Positions 7,570-16,147 are shown, counted from the stretch's first letter. The stretch is DNA of 64,000 nucleotides from Gemmatimonadota bacterium (GCA_028287235.1 JAQBQB010000026.1:124001-188000); one strand, 5' to 3'. Numbers and translations are program-made. The notes: a model not told the origin generated them from the sequence alone.

Positions 7570-9240
7570 ATGTCGGAGTCTGCGCTGCTACCAAAGAAAG
7601 AGACCGCCGCCGGCCGCGTCGAGCGGATCAAGCGTGAGAAGGCACCGTGGTCGATCATGGACGACATCCGCCGGTACGCGCGCGACGGATTCGACTCGAT
7701 CTCGAACGAAGATCTCACCGTGCGATTTCGCGCTTGGGGCCTCTACACCCAGGGCGACGGACGCGGCACGCGCGGCGAAGAGCAGCCGTACTTCATGATG
7801 CGCCTGCGCACCCCCAACGGCACGATGACGTCGGCCATGGTGCGAACGATCGCCGACCTCTCCGACACGTACGCGCGCAGCAGCATCGACATCACGAACC
7901 GGCAGAACTTCCAGTTGCACTGGCTGCGCATCGAGGATGTGCCCACGGTGTGGGACGCGCTGGAGAAAGTTGGTTGGACGAGCCAGGGCTCGTGCGGCGA
8001 TAACACGCGCACGGTGACGGGCTGCCCGCTCGCCGGTGTCGATCACGAAGAGCTGATCGATGCATCGCCCTTCGCGCTGGCCGTCGACCGGTTCATGAAC
8101 GGGAACGCCGACTTCGCCAATCTGCCGCGCAAGTTCAAGATCACCATCACCGGCTGCGCGCACTGGTGCACGCATCCGGAGATCAACGACATCGGCGCCA
8201 CGGCCGTGCGCCGCGCGGACGGCGCGATCGGCTTTCACGTCCGCGTGGGCGGCGGCCTGTCGACGCGTCCGCACCTCGCGGTGTTGCTCCCCGCGTTCGT
8301 CGGCCAAGAGCAGCTGCTCGACGTAGTGATGGCCGTCGCAGGCATTTTTCGCGATTCCGACGAGCTCCGGCTCAACCGCGCCAAGGCGCGTATGAAATTC
8401 CTCTTTATCACTCATGGATGGACCGCCGAGTCGTTCCTCGCCGAAGTGGAGCGGCGTATCGGGTACAAGCTCGATGCGCCGGTGGACGAAGCGCGTCCCG
8501 AAAGCCCCGACCGTGATCATGTCGGCGTGCACGCGCAGAAACAGAAAGGATTGGCGTACGCCGGCTACTCCGTGGTGTCCGGACGGGTCGCGCCGCATCA
8601 GCTCCGTCAGTTCGCCCAGCTCGCCGACCAGTTCGGCGACGGCTCGCTTCGTCTCACGGCGACACAGAACATCGTGCTGCTCAACATCCCGGAATCGCGC
8701 GTTGCCGAACTGCACGCCTCGAGCGCGGCGGTAGGCGTGCCGCTCGACGGTTCTCCCTTCCAGCGCGGAACGCTGTCGTGCACGGGCTCCGAGTACTGCA
8801 AGCTGGCGATCACGGAGACCAAGCAGTTCAGCATTCGCCTCGCCGGCGATCTCGAGAATCGCCTCCCGGGCTTCAACGAGACGATCAAGCTTCACGTGAC
8901 GGGATGCCCGAACGCCTGCGGCCAGCATTGGATCGCCGACGTGGGGCTGCAAGGCGTTCTGCTGAAGGAGGGCGACGAACAGGTGGAGGGCTTCGACTTC
9001 TTCGTCGGCGGCGGGCTCGGCGCCGAGAGCCGGTTCGCGGAGCGCGTGGGTTATCGCACCACTGCCGCGAAAGTGCCCGATGCGTTGGAGCGATTGTTCA
9101 ACGCGTTCACCGCGGAGTCCTTCGCGGACGAGGGCTTTCGCGCCTGGACTGCCCGGCGCGGCGATGCGGGAATCAGCGCGGTGCTTCAGGGCGCGGAGGC
9201 CCAGTACGCTGGCACGGCCGATGCCGGTTCGGAGCGGTAA
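7570..9240 (+). CDS. Siroheme [4Fe-4S] sulfite/nitrite reductase (ferredoxin type)
   Basis: A 556-residue enzyme of the NirA/SirA family, which performs six-electron reduction of sulfite to sulfide or nitrite to ammonia in the cytoplasm. The cofactor cysteines are present as C-x5-C (SCTGSEYC, Cys404 and Cys410) and C-x3-C (TGCPNACG, Cys446 and Cys450). The two ferrite-reductase half-domains start around TQGDGRGTRGEEQPYFMMR and the QKGLAYAGYSV segment. Where mycobacterial SirA carries a Cys that cross-links to Tyr, this protein has GDNTR, closer to assimilatory nitrite reductases (recalled from memory). Against that, the Cys-rich attenuator immediately upstream argues for sulfite and cysteine synthesis. 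I favour sulfite reductase, with nitrite possible. GGGGA lies six bases before the ATG. Confidence 0.88.
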   Translation: MSESALLPKKETAAGRVERIKREKAPWSIMDDIRRYARDGFDSISNEDLTVRFRAWGLYTQGDGRGTRGEEQPYFMMRLRTPNGTMTSAMVRTIADLSDTYARSSIDITNRQNFQLHWLRIEDVPTVWDALEKVGWTSQGSCGDNTRTVTGCPLAGVDHEELIDASPFALAVDRFMNGNADFANLPRKFKITITGCAHWCTHPEINDIGATAVRRADGAIGFHVRVGGGLSTRPHLAVLLPAFVGQEQLLDVVMAVAGIFRDSDELRLNRAKARMKFLFITHGWTAESFLAEVERRIGYKLDAPVDEARPESPDRDHVGVHAQKQKGLAYAGYSVVSGRVAPHQLRQFAQLADQFGDGSLRLTATQNIVLLNIPESRVAELHASSAAVGVPLDGSPFQRGTLSCTGSEYCKLAITETKQFSIRLAGDLENRLPGFNETIKLHVTGCPNACGQHWIADVGLQGVLLKEGDEQVEGFDFFVGGGLGAESRFAERVGYRTTAAKVPDALERLFNAFTAESFADEGFRAWTARRGDAGISAVLQGAEAQYAGTADAGSER

Positions 9241-9252
9241 CCGGAGGCTCCC

Positions 9253-9435
9253 ATGGCACACACACATGAGTACGACTGCGTCGTCTGCGGCGCACACTTC
9301 GACTCGCAGGAGGACCTGGCCCGCCACGACCGCGCGAACCACGCGCCTCGACAAGCAATCGACCCCCACGCGCCCGCCGAGCCGATGGGGAACGAACGGG
9401 CGCGCAAGCACGAGCCTGACGACAGACTCAGCTGA
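9253..9435 (+). CDS. Small C2H2 zinc-finger protein
   Basis: A 60-residue protein with an excellent ribosome site (CGGAGG) twelve bases after the reductase stop, so it should be co-transcribed. It contains one C2H2 finger, C9-x2-C12-x12-H25-x4-H30 (DCVVCGAHFDSQEDLARHDR), followed by a polar, probably disordered tail rich in charged residues. Single C2H2 fingers are uncommon in bacteria but small proteins of this kind occur in soil lineages. Possible roles are DNA binding or metal or thiol handling alongside the reductase; nothing in the sequence decides. Convergent with the next gene, with only 37 bases between them. Confidence 0.72.
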   Translation: MAHTHEYDCVVCGAHFDSQEDLARHDRANHAPRQAIDPHAPAEPMGNERARKHEPDDRLS

Positions 9436-9472
9436 TCGTCTGTTGACGGCTCGCTAACACAGAACATCGGAA

Positions 9473-10315
9473 CTACCGCCCCACCACTCCGTCGAAGAAC
9501 GCGACTGCGTCCTTCGCCCAATTGTGATACCCCTTGGCACCGCCGAAGCAGTGCACCTGTTCGCTGTCGGGCATCGTCGGCGGATAGACCTTCGCGGTGA
9601 ATCGCGTCTTGCCCGCGCGCTTCGCTTCCTCGCCGAGCACGCGCACCGGCTCCAGGCTCGCGTCTTTGGGCGGCTGTATCAGCAGCACCGGCATGTCGAT
9701 CGTCCGTACCGCCGCTTTCAACCGATCCTGCAGCACGGTGTGCCCTTGCCAGCTCAACGCCGCCGGAGAGATGGGCATCGCCGCCTTGAATCCCGCGCCC
9801 CGCTCCGCGGCGAGCAGCGTCTGAATTCCGCCATACGAACAGCCGGCGACGACCAACTTCGACTTGTCGACGAAGGGCTGTCGCTTGGCGTAGGCGAGAA
9901 ACGCGAGCTGATCATCCAACTGCTGCGTCTCGTGCAGATGCACCATCAACCGCTCGGCGGCCGCGTCACCGCTGCTCGCCATCACGGTCTTGATCGTGTC
10001 CTGAATCCATCGTCCCTGCGAGCCAGCATGTCCGCGCCGCACCGGCGCGAACACGGCGTAGCCCGCGGGGACGAAAACCGCCGCGACCGAATCGAACTGC
10101 GGGCCGTCGCCGGGATTCGGCTCGCTGCCGTGATTCCAGAGCACCGTCGGGAATGGCCCCACGCCGTTTGGCTTGAAGACGAACCCCACGAGCGTGAGCC
10201 CATCGCTCGTGAACGTGACGCGCTGTTTGTTGAACGGCCCTTGCTGCGCGGCCGCTGTTGCAGCCGAAAGAAAGAGTACAGCCAGCGATCTCCGAAATCG
10301 TCGATGCATGCTCAT
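9473..10315 (-). CDS. Secreted dienelactone-hydrolase-like alpha/beta hydrolase
   Basis: A 280-residue protein with a signal peptide ending AAAQQ. The hydrolase fold shows the N-terminal strand FPTVLWNHGSEPNPGD (oxyanion region NHGS), the nucleophile elbow GCSYGG with serine as nucleophile, an acidic strand around MPVLLIQPPKDASLE and a late histidine in GGAKGYHNWAKDAVAFF. The layout matches dienelactone hydrolase and prolyl-oligopeptidase-like secreted esterases. The substrate is not predictable. An alternative ATG lies two codons inside. The gene is followed downstream by the convergent zinc-finger gene, and the M20 peptidase gene ends 40 bases upstream on the same strand. Confidence 0.85.
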   Translation of the reverse strand: MSMHRRFRRSLAVLFLSAATAAAQQGPFNKQRVTFTSDGLTLVGFVFKPNGVGPFPTVLWNHGSEPNPGDGPQFDSVAAVFVPAGYAVFAPVRRGHAGSQGRWIQDTIKTVMASSGDAAAERLMVHLHETQQLDDQLAFLAYAKRQPFVDKSKLVVAGCSYGGIQTLLAAERGAGFKAAMPISPAALSWQGHTVLQDRLKAAVRTIDMPVLLIQPPKDASLEPVRVLGEEAKRAGKTRFTAKVYPPTMPDSEQVHCFGGAKGYHNWAKDAVAFFDGVVGR

Positions 10316-10355
10316 GAGAAATCCGTTAGATCAGCCGCTCTGATTCGGCTCGCCC

Positions 10356-11795
10356 TTACGGCTGCACGCCGCCCGCCAACCGCCGCACCAACTGATCGAG
10401 AAACTCCAGCCCGTCGTAGTACGACTTCACGCGCATCTTCTCATCGCGCCCGTGCGCGTTCGTTTCACCTGGTAAGGAAAACAATCCGCTGATCCCATAC
10501 GAAGGAATCCCGACTTCGCGCAGCCAATGACTGTCCGTCGCGCCGGTGGACATCGTGGGAATGACGGGGATGTCGCCCCACATCGTTCGCGTCAACTCGG
10601 TCGTCGCGCTCAACACGGCCGGGTCGATCGGCAGCGTCGATGCGGGAAAGCGCGGGAGCTGCTTCTGCGTGTAGGTGATGGCGATGCCCGTGTCGGCGAT
10701 CACCCGCGCCAGCGTCGACCGCGTTTCCTCGAGGCTCGACGTGGGCACCATGCGGCAATTGACGTTCGCGCTCGCCGACTGCGGCAGCGCGTTGTACGCG
10801 TGACCGCCGGCGAGCCGAGTGGCCACGCACGTGGTGCGCAGCATGGATGCGAAGCGCGCGTCGCGCGACAGCGTGGCGGCGGCCGCCGCATCGTTCGGGT
10901 TGGCGACGATGGCGCGCATCGCCGCGGCGACCGCGGGCTGCTCGACCTTTGCCGTCTGCTCGAAGAAACCGCGCGTCGTCGGATTGAGCGTGACGGGGAA
11001 GCTGAACCGCGCAAGCCGGCCCAACGCGTCGGATAGCTCGTAGATGGCGTTGTCGGGACGCGGCACGCTCGAGTGGCCGCCTGGGTTAGTGGCCGTGAGC
11101 GTGAAGTCGACGTAGACCTTTTCCGCGGCTTGCACGGTGTGAAACAGCGGATGCACGTCGTTGCCAGAACCGGCGAGTGAACCACCGCCGCCCTCGTTCA
11201 ATGCATACGCCGCGTCGATCAGGTCGCGATGCTCCTTCACCAGCCATTCAGGTCCGTTCGCGTCGCCGCTCTCCTCGTCGGCTGTGAGCGCGAGGATGAT
11301 GTCGCGCTGCGGACGCCAACCTTCCTGCTTGTAGCGCAGCAGGTTGGCGACGAAGATCGACGCCATCGCCTTGTCGTCGGCCGTGCCGCGACCGAGAAAG
11401 AACCCGCCCTCTTCGGCCAGCGTGAATAGATCGCGCGGCCAGTCGGTGCGCAGCGCCGCGACGACGTCGAGGTGCGCGAGGAGCAGAATCGGCTTCGGAC
11501 TGTTTGTACCGGCGCGGCCGCGATAGCGAACGATGAGGTTGCCCTTCGTCGGCTTACCGGGCGGCGTGAGGATTTTCACATCGGAGTCGGGGAAGCCGGC
11601 GGCGCGGAAGCGTTTTGCCATCGCTTCGGCCGCGCGCGTGACGGAGCCGACGGAATCGACGGTGTTGATCGATATGAGCTCGCTGTAGACTTCGCGGGCC
11701 AAGCGCTGGTGAGGCGTCAGCGAAGAGGTCTGAGCGGCGAGCGGTGTCGCGAGTAGTGTGGCGGCGAGAGCGAGGGCGGCGCGATTGCGAGGCAT
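10356..11795 (-). CDS. Secreted M20-family metallopeptidase (carboxypeptidase-like)
   Basis: A 479-residue zinc peptidase with signal peptide MPRNRAALALAATLLATPLA. Metal and catalytic residues can be placed in order: His-x-Asp in LLAHLDVV, bridging Asp in GRGTADDKAM, catalytic Glu with metal Glu in TADEESGD, an acidic ligand in YALNEGGGG, and the last His in ETNAHGRDEKM. The dimerisation or lid insertion follows ATNPGGHSSVPRPDNAIYEL. The family removes single amino acids from peptides or N-acyl amino acids; PM20D1-like and DapE-like members share this layout. Exported form suggests periplasmic or extracellular peptide scavenging. It may form a two-gene unit with the downstream hydrolase. Confidence 0.9.
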   Translation of the reverse strand: MPRNRAALALAATLLATPLAAQTSSLTPHQRLAREVYSELISINTVDSVGSVTRAAEAMAKRFRAAGFPDSDVKILTPPGKPTKGNLIVRYRGRAGTNSPKPILLLAHLDVVAALRTDWPRDLFTLAEEGGFFLGRGTADDKAMASIFVANLLRYKQEGWRPQRDIILALTADEESGDANGPEWLVKEHRDLIDAAYALNEGGGGSLAGSGNDVHPLFHTVQAAEKVYVDFTLTATNPGGHSSVPRPDNAIYELSDALGRLARFSFPVTLNPTTRGFFEQTAKVEQPAVAAAMRAIVANPNDAAAAATLSRDARFASMLRTTCVATRLAGGHAYNALPQSASANVNCRMVPTSSLEETRSTLARVIADTGIAITYTQKQLPRFPASTLPIDPAVLSATTELTRTMWGDIPVIPTMSTGATDSHWLREVGIPSYGISGLFSLPGETNAHGRDEKMRVKSYYDGLEFLDQLVRRLAGGVQP

Positions 11796-11972
11796 GGCGT
11801 GGGCTTCGGGGAACGGATATGGGGAACCGTTCGAAGTCTGGGCGCGTGCGCGGGGAAGGCAAGGGGACTTCCGCTAAGTCGAGATGATCGCTCCTGTTTG
11901 AGTTGGACTCCCCGCCAAATCCGTAACATCAATTCGATCCATCCGTACCCGCGTCCCGCCACCCGACTTCAC

Positions 11973-12479
11973 ATGCGCTATTTCATACCCATCCTTCTGG
12001 CGTCAACGCTCTCCGCCCAGTCGCGGTCCGACGAAACCGCCATCCGCGCCGCTCGCGCCAAATCGAACGCCGCCATTGCCGCCCACGATGTCGACGCGAC
12101 CATCGCCGTCATGGCGCCCGATTACCTGGGGCTGTCGTCAGGCAACACGCGAACCGTCAGCCGTGACGAGGCGCGCGCCAGCTATGCGCAGATCTTCTCC
12201 ACGCGCCCCGGCGTGATTTTCGTCCGTACTCCGCGAACCATCACCGTGAATACGAGCTGGGCTCAAGCGGGCGAGAATGGAAATTGGACAGGCAAGTGGT
12301 CGACCGCCGAGGGAATGGTCCACGTCGGCGGCATCTACTTCGCGAAATGGAACAAGACGAACGGCGCGTGGCTGCTGCTCGCCGAGACGTTCGTGCAAAC
12401 CCACTGCTCGGGCGCGAAGTACTGCGATGCGCCGCCTACACCGCCTGTGGCGCCTGCCGCGCCGAGGCCGGCGAAGTGA
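11973..12479 (+). CDS. Secreted NTF2-like / SnoaL-like (DUF4440) protein
   Basis: A 168-residue protein starting MRYFIPILLASTLSAQ, a signal peptide. The remainder has the alternating helix-strand pattern of the nuclear-transport-factor-2 fold used by DUF4440 and SnoaL proteins: AIRAARAKSNAAIAAHDVDATIAVMAPDY at the start, then the sheet WTGKWSTAEGMVHVGGIYFAKWNK with W-L-L-L-A-E-T-F-V. The C-terminal tail is Ala/Pro-rich with two cysteines (CSGAKYC). Family members range from enzymes to ligand-binding proteins; no activity can be assigned. The ATG was chosen because it begins the signal peptide. Convergent with the metallophosphoesterase, three bases apart. Confidence 0.75.
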   Translation: MRYFIPILLASTLSAQSRSDETAIRAARAKSNAAIAAHDVDATIAVMAPDYLGLSSGNTRTVSRDEARASYAQIFSTRPGVIFVRTPRTITVNTSWAQAGENGNWTGKWSTAEGMVHVGGIYFAKWNKTNGAWLLLAETFVQTHCSGAKYCDAPPTPPVAPAAPRPAK

Positions 12480-12482
12480 GCG

Positions 12483-13379
12483 CTAGCTCACTTTGGGCTC
12501 GTAGCGCGTGAGCGTCAGCACCGTCAGCTCGGGGAACGCATGCACGCGCGCGGGGACGATGCTGAACCCGATTCCGCGGTTGATGTACAACCTGTTCCTC
12601 GGCTGGCCGAAGCCGTCGATCCAACCACTAACTCCGGATCCGGCGTCGCTGAAGTAATGCCGCCAGAGGTAATCCGACACGTACGGAACGCCGACCTGCA
12701 TGCCGTGCGTATGCGCCGCGATCGCCATCGGTGCCTGGCCGGCGGGAATGCTCGCGAATGAATCGGGATCGTGCATGAAGACGAGCCGCGCGCTCCCCTC
12801 GGGAACCTTGGCCATGGTCTCCACCGCGCGATCGTTCTTCGCCCACTTCTCGCCGATGCCCGCCAAGTAGAGCGGCTCCTCCGCGCTCACGCCCGATCGC
12901 GGCGGCAGCGCCACGACGGTGTTGTCCATCATCTGCACGCCGGCGCTGCGGAGCGCGGTTCGCACCTTGCGGGCGACGACATTCTCTTGCTCGGAATGCT
13001 CGTTCATCAAGGAATAATCGTGATTCCCGAGCACGGCGTAGATCGGGATGCTGTCGGAGAGAATCGGACGCAAGATGTCGACGACCTCCTGCATCTGCGC
13101 GTCGACGCTGCCGTCGGCCTCGTACACGAAGTCGCCGGCGATCAGCACCGCGGCCGGATCCGCGCCGACGACGGTCCGAACCATCCGCCGCGCGGCGTCG
13201 GTGTTCGCCCACCACATGCCGACCTGCAAGTCGGCGAACACGGCGATCTGTTTCCCTTCCCAAGCCGGCGGGAGATTCGGGATCGCGGCGGGAATGTCGA
13301 CACGCTGTACGATGCGTGGCTCGACCGCAGTGCCGTACACACCGAGCGCGAGGAGGATCTCGAGTAGACGCAGCCACAT
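12483..13379 (-). CDS. Membrane-anchored calcineurin-like metallophosphoesterase
   Basis: A 298-residue protein with an N-terminal hydrophobic anchor (LRLLEILLALGVYGTAV). Phosphoesterase motifs appear in order: FADLQVG (Asp50), AGDFVYE, GNHDYS, MHDPD and AHTHGMQVG. The first motif normally reads D-x-H; here it is D-L-Q, so a first-site metal ligand is replaced by Gln52. The general layout resembles YkuE-like membrane phosphoesterases that act on lipids such as UDP-2,3-diacylglucosamine or phosphatidylglycerophosphate. Because of the His-to-Gln change the metal site or activity may be altered. The substrate is unknown. Confidence 0.84.
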   Translation of the reverse strand: MWLRLLEILLALGVYGTAVEPRIVQRVDIPAAIPNLPPAWEGKQIAVFADLQVGMWWANTDAARRMVRTVVGADPAAVLIAGDFVYEADGSVDAQMQEVVDILRPILSDSIPIYAVLGNHDYSLMNEHSEQENVVARKVRTALRSAGVQMMDNTVVALPPRSGVSAEEPLYLAGIGEKWAKNDRAVETMAKVPEGSARLVFMHDPDSFASIPAGQAPMAIAAHTHGMQVGVPYVSDYLWRHYFSDAGSGVSGWIDGFGQPRNRLYINRGIGFSIVPARVHAFPELTVLTLTRYEPKVS

Positions 13380-13425
13380 GGTCGTGATCTAATCACGACG
13401 CTGCGGGCCTGTCAAACGCCCGATC

Positions 13426-14322
13426 CTATTTCACGAACGCCGCCCACACGTACGTCGTCCCGAGCTTCGCCGAGACCACGCTGCCATCCGCGTAGCTCAC
13501 GAGCTCCGGCCCGTTGGTCGCGCTCGTCGCGAGGATCTTCGTGCCGTCGGGTGTCCAGTCGGTGCCGGCGCCCGCGCGATAGTCGCCGTCGCCGAGCGTA
13601 CGCGGCGAGGTGAGGAACTGCGCGTCGTAGACGACGAGATCCGTGCCCGAGATGCACGAGACGTGAACGCCGTCGGGCGAGTAGCGCGCACCGGGACAGC
13701 GGACTTTCTCGCCGTGCGTCGCGCCGCTCGAGAGTACGGTGAACACGACCGAGTCGAGCGTCGTCTCCATGAGCGTGCGTCCGTCAGGCGAGATCGACGG
13801 TGCGCCGAGTCCGGTGGCTCGCGCCGCGCCGACGCGCTCGAGGCCCGAGCCGTCGAGCTTCACGCGCCACACCGCCGACATGCCGGGCTGCCCGGCCGGC
13901 ACCGCGCGGAAATAGATCCACTGCAGGTCGGGCGAGAATGCGGGCGACGCGGCGCTGGCGATTTGCGACGTTGGTCCAACGAGCTGCCGGCGGGAGCCGT
14001 TGTCGTCGATCACGTACAGGCGTTGGTTGTCCACGTCGGCGCCGTCGCTGAAGACGACGAATTTTCCGCCGTGCGTGGCTTCGGCGGCGCCAAAGGGCAC
14101 CGATGTGGTCGTCATCGAATGAAAGCTGCCGCCGTCGGCGTTGACGGTCGCGATCGTGGTGCCGGTGCCGCTACTGTTGAGCCGCAACCCCACGATCGCG
14201 GGAACGGCATTCGAGACGGTGCTGCCGGTACTGCCAGTCGCGTCAGTCGTTGCCGCGGCGCCGCAGGCGGCGAGCGCCGCCGGAAGAATTGCGCAAATGA
14301 GCGCAGTCGAGATCTTGAGCAT
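13426..14322 (-). CDS. TolB-like beta-propeller lipoprotein
   Basis: A 298-residue lipoprotein: signal peptide with lipobox LAAC (ALICAILPAALAACGAAA). WD40-like PD40 blades follow, seen as AASPAFSPDLQWIYF, GLGAPSISPDGRTLMET, CPGARYSPDGVHVSC and TDWTPDGTKILATS. Each carries the S-P-D-G or T-P-D-G turn typical of TolB-type propellers. With only about five blades visible it is shorter than TolB itself (about 430 residues) and lacks the TolB N-terminal domain. It is probably an outer- or inner-membrane-anchored binding protein of unknown ligand. Transcribed away from the DinB gene. Confidence 0.75.
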   Translation of the reverse strand: MLKISTALICAILPAALAACGAAATTDATGSTGSTVSNAVPAIVGLRLNSSGTGTTIATVNADGGSFHSMTTTSVPFGAAEATHGGKFVVFSDGADVDNQRLYVIDDNGSRRQLVGPTSQIASAASPAFSPDLQWIYFRAVPAGQPGMSAVWRVKLDGSGLERVGAARATGLGAPSISPDGRTLMETTLDSVVFTVLSSGATHGEKVRCPGARYSPDGVHVSCISGTDLVVYDAQFLTSPRTLGDGDYRAGAGTDWTPDGTKILATSATNGPELVSYADGSVVSAKLGTTYVWAAFVK

Positions 14323-14529
14323 CGGTACGGCCGGTTTGCGTCGAAGGGACCCAACGCAAACCGCGAACCATATAGACCGCTATTGCCCTTGCACCTTGGG
14401 CAGACGCACGAGCTTGGCGCGCACGGGCACGATGTTGCAGACCGGCGGCAGCACGTTGACGACCGCGTAGGCTGGACATCCCCTGCGGGTGGCGCGACTA
14501 TGATCACATCTCCAACCACGGCCGTGCCC

Positions 14530-15048
14530 ATGCGTCTCCGCCTTTTCGCCGCCGCCTTCGCGGCGGCTCTGATGCCGTCGCTCACCGCTGCCCAGTCGCC
14601 CGTCGCCGTCGCGTTTCGCGACAACGCCAAGGACATCGGTAAGAACCTCATCGCTGCCGCGGACGTGATGCCGGCGGACAAGTACGGCTTCAAGCCGACG
14701 CCCGCGCAGATGAGCTTCGGCGATATCGTCGCCCACCTCGCGCAGGGCAACGACTTCCTCTGCGGCTCGATCGGCGGCGTGAAAGCGCCAGCGCGCGCCA
14801 AGATATCGGCCACTGATTCGAAGGACATGCTCGTCGCGCGCCTCCGCGAGACATTCCAGTTCTGCGACGAAGCCCTGGCGAGCCTCGACGATTCCAAGCT
14901 CACGGCCCAGCTGCCGATGTTCGGCGGCAAGACGATGTCGCGCGCCGCGATCGAGACGCTCACGACGGGCGACTGGGCGGACCACTACAGCCAGGCGGCG
15001 ATCTACCTGCGGCTCAACGGACTGCTGCCGCCCACGGCGAAGAAGTAA
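14530..15048 (+). CDS. Secreted DinB-family protein
   Basis: A 172-residue protein with signal peptide MRLRLFAAAFAAALMPSLTA. The four-helix DinB/YfiT bundle shows FRDNAKDIGKNLIAAADVMPADKYGFKP, then MSFGDIVAHLAQGNDFLC (first metal-type His), FQFCDEALASLD, and the final DWADHYSQAAIYLRLNGLLPP with a second His. DinB-like proteins bind a divalent metal with three histidines and often act as thiol-dependent transferases; many secreted versions occur in Acidobacteriota and Gemmatimonadota with unknown roles. An ATG ten codons upstream is possible, but this one starts the signal peptide. Confidence 0.8.
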   Translation: MRLRLFAAAFAAALMPSLTAAQSPVAVAFRDNAKDIGKNLIAAADVMPADKYGFKPTPAQMSFGDIVAHLAQGNDFLCGSIGGVKAPARAKISATDSKDMLVARLRETFQFCDEALASLDDSKLTAQLPMFGGKTMSRAAIETLTTGDWADHYSQAAIYLRLNGLLPPTAKK

Positions 15049-15184
15049 GAGGGGCTGGGCTGCCGAGCAACGGAAAACGGTTCAACAGAAAACAGGAAAC
15101 GGAGAACGGTAGCCCGCAGGCTGCCGTGTTCACCTGTAACGTTTCGTTGCAGGCCCTTTAGTTCCTGCCCTGATACTTTACGGA

Positions 15185-15682
15185 ATGCGGGTGACGTGGG
15201 TCGCAATTCGCTTGATCGGCTACGCTGCCGGACTCGCGCTAACAGGCGCGGGGACGCTCGTAGCGCAGCGTGCGACCCAGGTGGTGAGCTTTCGCGTCGA
15301 GGCGATCCAGGAAGTCTCCGTCGAAGGCTCGCCGTCGCTCACCATCTCGAGCGCCATTGCCGGACAGGCGCCCACGAGCGTGACCGCTTCCGGCAGCACG
15401 TGGAACGTCTCGACGAATCTCACCGGCGCCAAGGTGACGGCCAGCCTCGAGTCCGACATGCCGAGCGGCGTGACCCTCTCGATCGACCTCGCCCCGCCGC
15501 CGGGTGCGACGAGCGCCGGCCGCAAGCCGCTCGGCGCCGCGCCGGTCGATCTCGTCACCAACGTGACGAAGCTGACGGCGACGCATCTGCCGCTCAGCTA
15601 TCGGCTCGACGCTACTCCTAGAGCGGGCATCGTCACCGCGGGCACACGCGTCGTGACGTTCACGATCACCGGCGGAGTCTGA
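15185..15682 (+). CDS. Secreted protein of unknown function
   Basis: A 165-residue protein with an N-terminal hydrophobic segment (VAIRLIGYAAGLALTGAGTL) and AQ cleavage site. The mature part is Ser/Thr/Val-rich with alternating hydrophobic positions, suggesting an all-beta fold of the kind seen in small pilus- or coat-like secreted proteins (VVSFRVEAIQEVSVEG, TRVVTFTITGGV at the end). No family recognised. The 136 bases upstream contain an A-rich stretch with repeated aaaacgg/aacgg motifs but nothing I can name. Convergent with PadR, three bases apart. Confidence 0.6.
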   Translation: MRVTWVAIRLIGYAAGLALTGAGTLVAQRATQVVSFRVEAIQEVSVEGSPSLTISSAIAGQAPTSVTASGSTWNVSTNLTGAKVTASLESDMPSGVTLSIDLAPPPGATSAGRKPLGAAPVDLVTNVTKLTATHLPLSYRLDATPRAGIVTAGTRVVTFTITGGV

Positions 15683-15685
15683 CGC

Positions 15686-16024
15686 TCAACCCGCCGCGCC
15701 GAGCAACCGGCGCAGGTCGATTCCTTGCCACAGTCGCTCGCGCATCGACCGCGTCTCGGCGAGCGCACGACCGCCGGCCGCGGTGATGGAAAAGAGCCGC
15801 CGCGACACGCCGTCGATTGTCGAGCGCTTGGACGCCACGAGCTCCTTCGCCTCGAGCCGGTCCAGCGTGGCGTACACCGCGCCGACGGCGATCTCGCGCC
15901 CGGTGACGTCTTCGATCTCACGCCGCACGGTCATGCCATAGGCGTCCGACGCGGTGCGCAGCACGGCGAGCATGACCTGCTCCTCGAACGTGCCGAGCGG
16001 CACTTCATCGCGCGCGAGTTTCAT
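15686..16024 (-). CDS. PadR-family transcriptional regulator
   Basis: A 112-residue PadR protein of the short (PadR-s2) type. It shows the winged helix FEEQVMLAVLRTASDAYGM, the recognition helix region EIAVGAVYATLDRLEAKELV and the wing SKRSTIDGVSRRLFSITAAG, followed by a short C-terminal helix for dimerisation. The motif G-A-V-Y-x-T-L-D-R-L-E is diagnostic. PadR proteins are usually autoregulated repressors answering small molecules and in related phyla often sit beside FtsX-like permeases; none is present here. A 13-base palindrome 48 bases upstream could be its operator. Divergent from the metX operon. Confidence 0.9.
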   Translation of the reverse strand: MKLARDEVPLGTFEEQVMLAVLRTASDAYGMTVRREIEDVTGREIAVGAVYATLDRLEAKELVASKRSTIDGVSRRLFSITAAGGRALAETRSMRERLWQGIDLRRLLGAAG

Positions 16025-16071
16025 GATCTAATTGAAGAAGGATTCGTTCAATCCACTGCACGTGCCATCAC

Positions 16072-16084
16072 TCTACATTGTAGA
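16072..16084. promoter_or_regulatory. Candidate PadR operator palindrome
   Basis: TCTACATTGTAGA is a perfect palindrome about an unpaired central base, located between the PadR start and the metX-operon promoter. The position suits autorepression of PadR. No second copy was noticed nearby. Low confidence because one short palindrome is weak evidence. Confidence 0.35.
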
Positions 16085-16101
16085 ATATAATCACACGACA
16101 G

Positions 16102-16130
16102 TTGACGCTGCCCGTTCGCCGCGCTACACT
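16102..16130 (+). promoter_or_regulatory. Sigma70-like promoter of the metX-metB-cysK operon
   Basis: TTGACG and TACACT with a 17-base spacer. Transcription would begin near 16137, about ten bases before the SAM-II aptamer, which is the expected position for a riboswitch leader. Confidence 0.65.
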
Positions 16131-16147
16131 CCTTCCTACAATCGAAG

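Noticed and set aside
15060-15130. A-rich aaaacgg repeats as an AT-rich origin or UP element
   Set aside because: Only a few irregular copies, with no DnaA-box-like sites or clear promoter.
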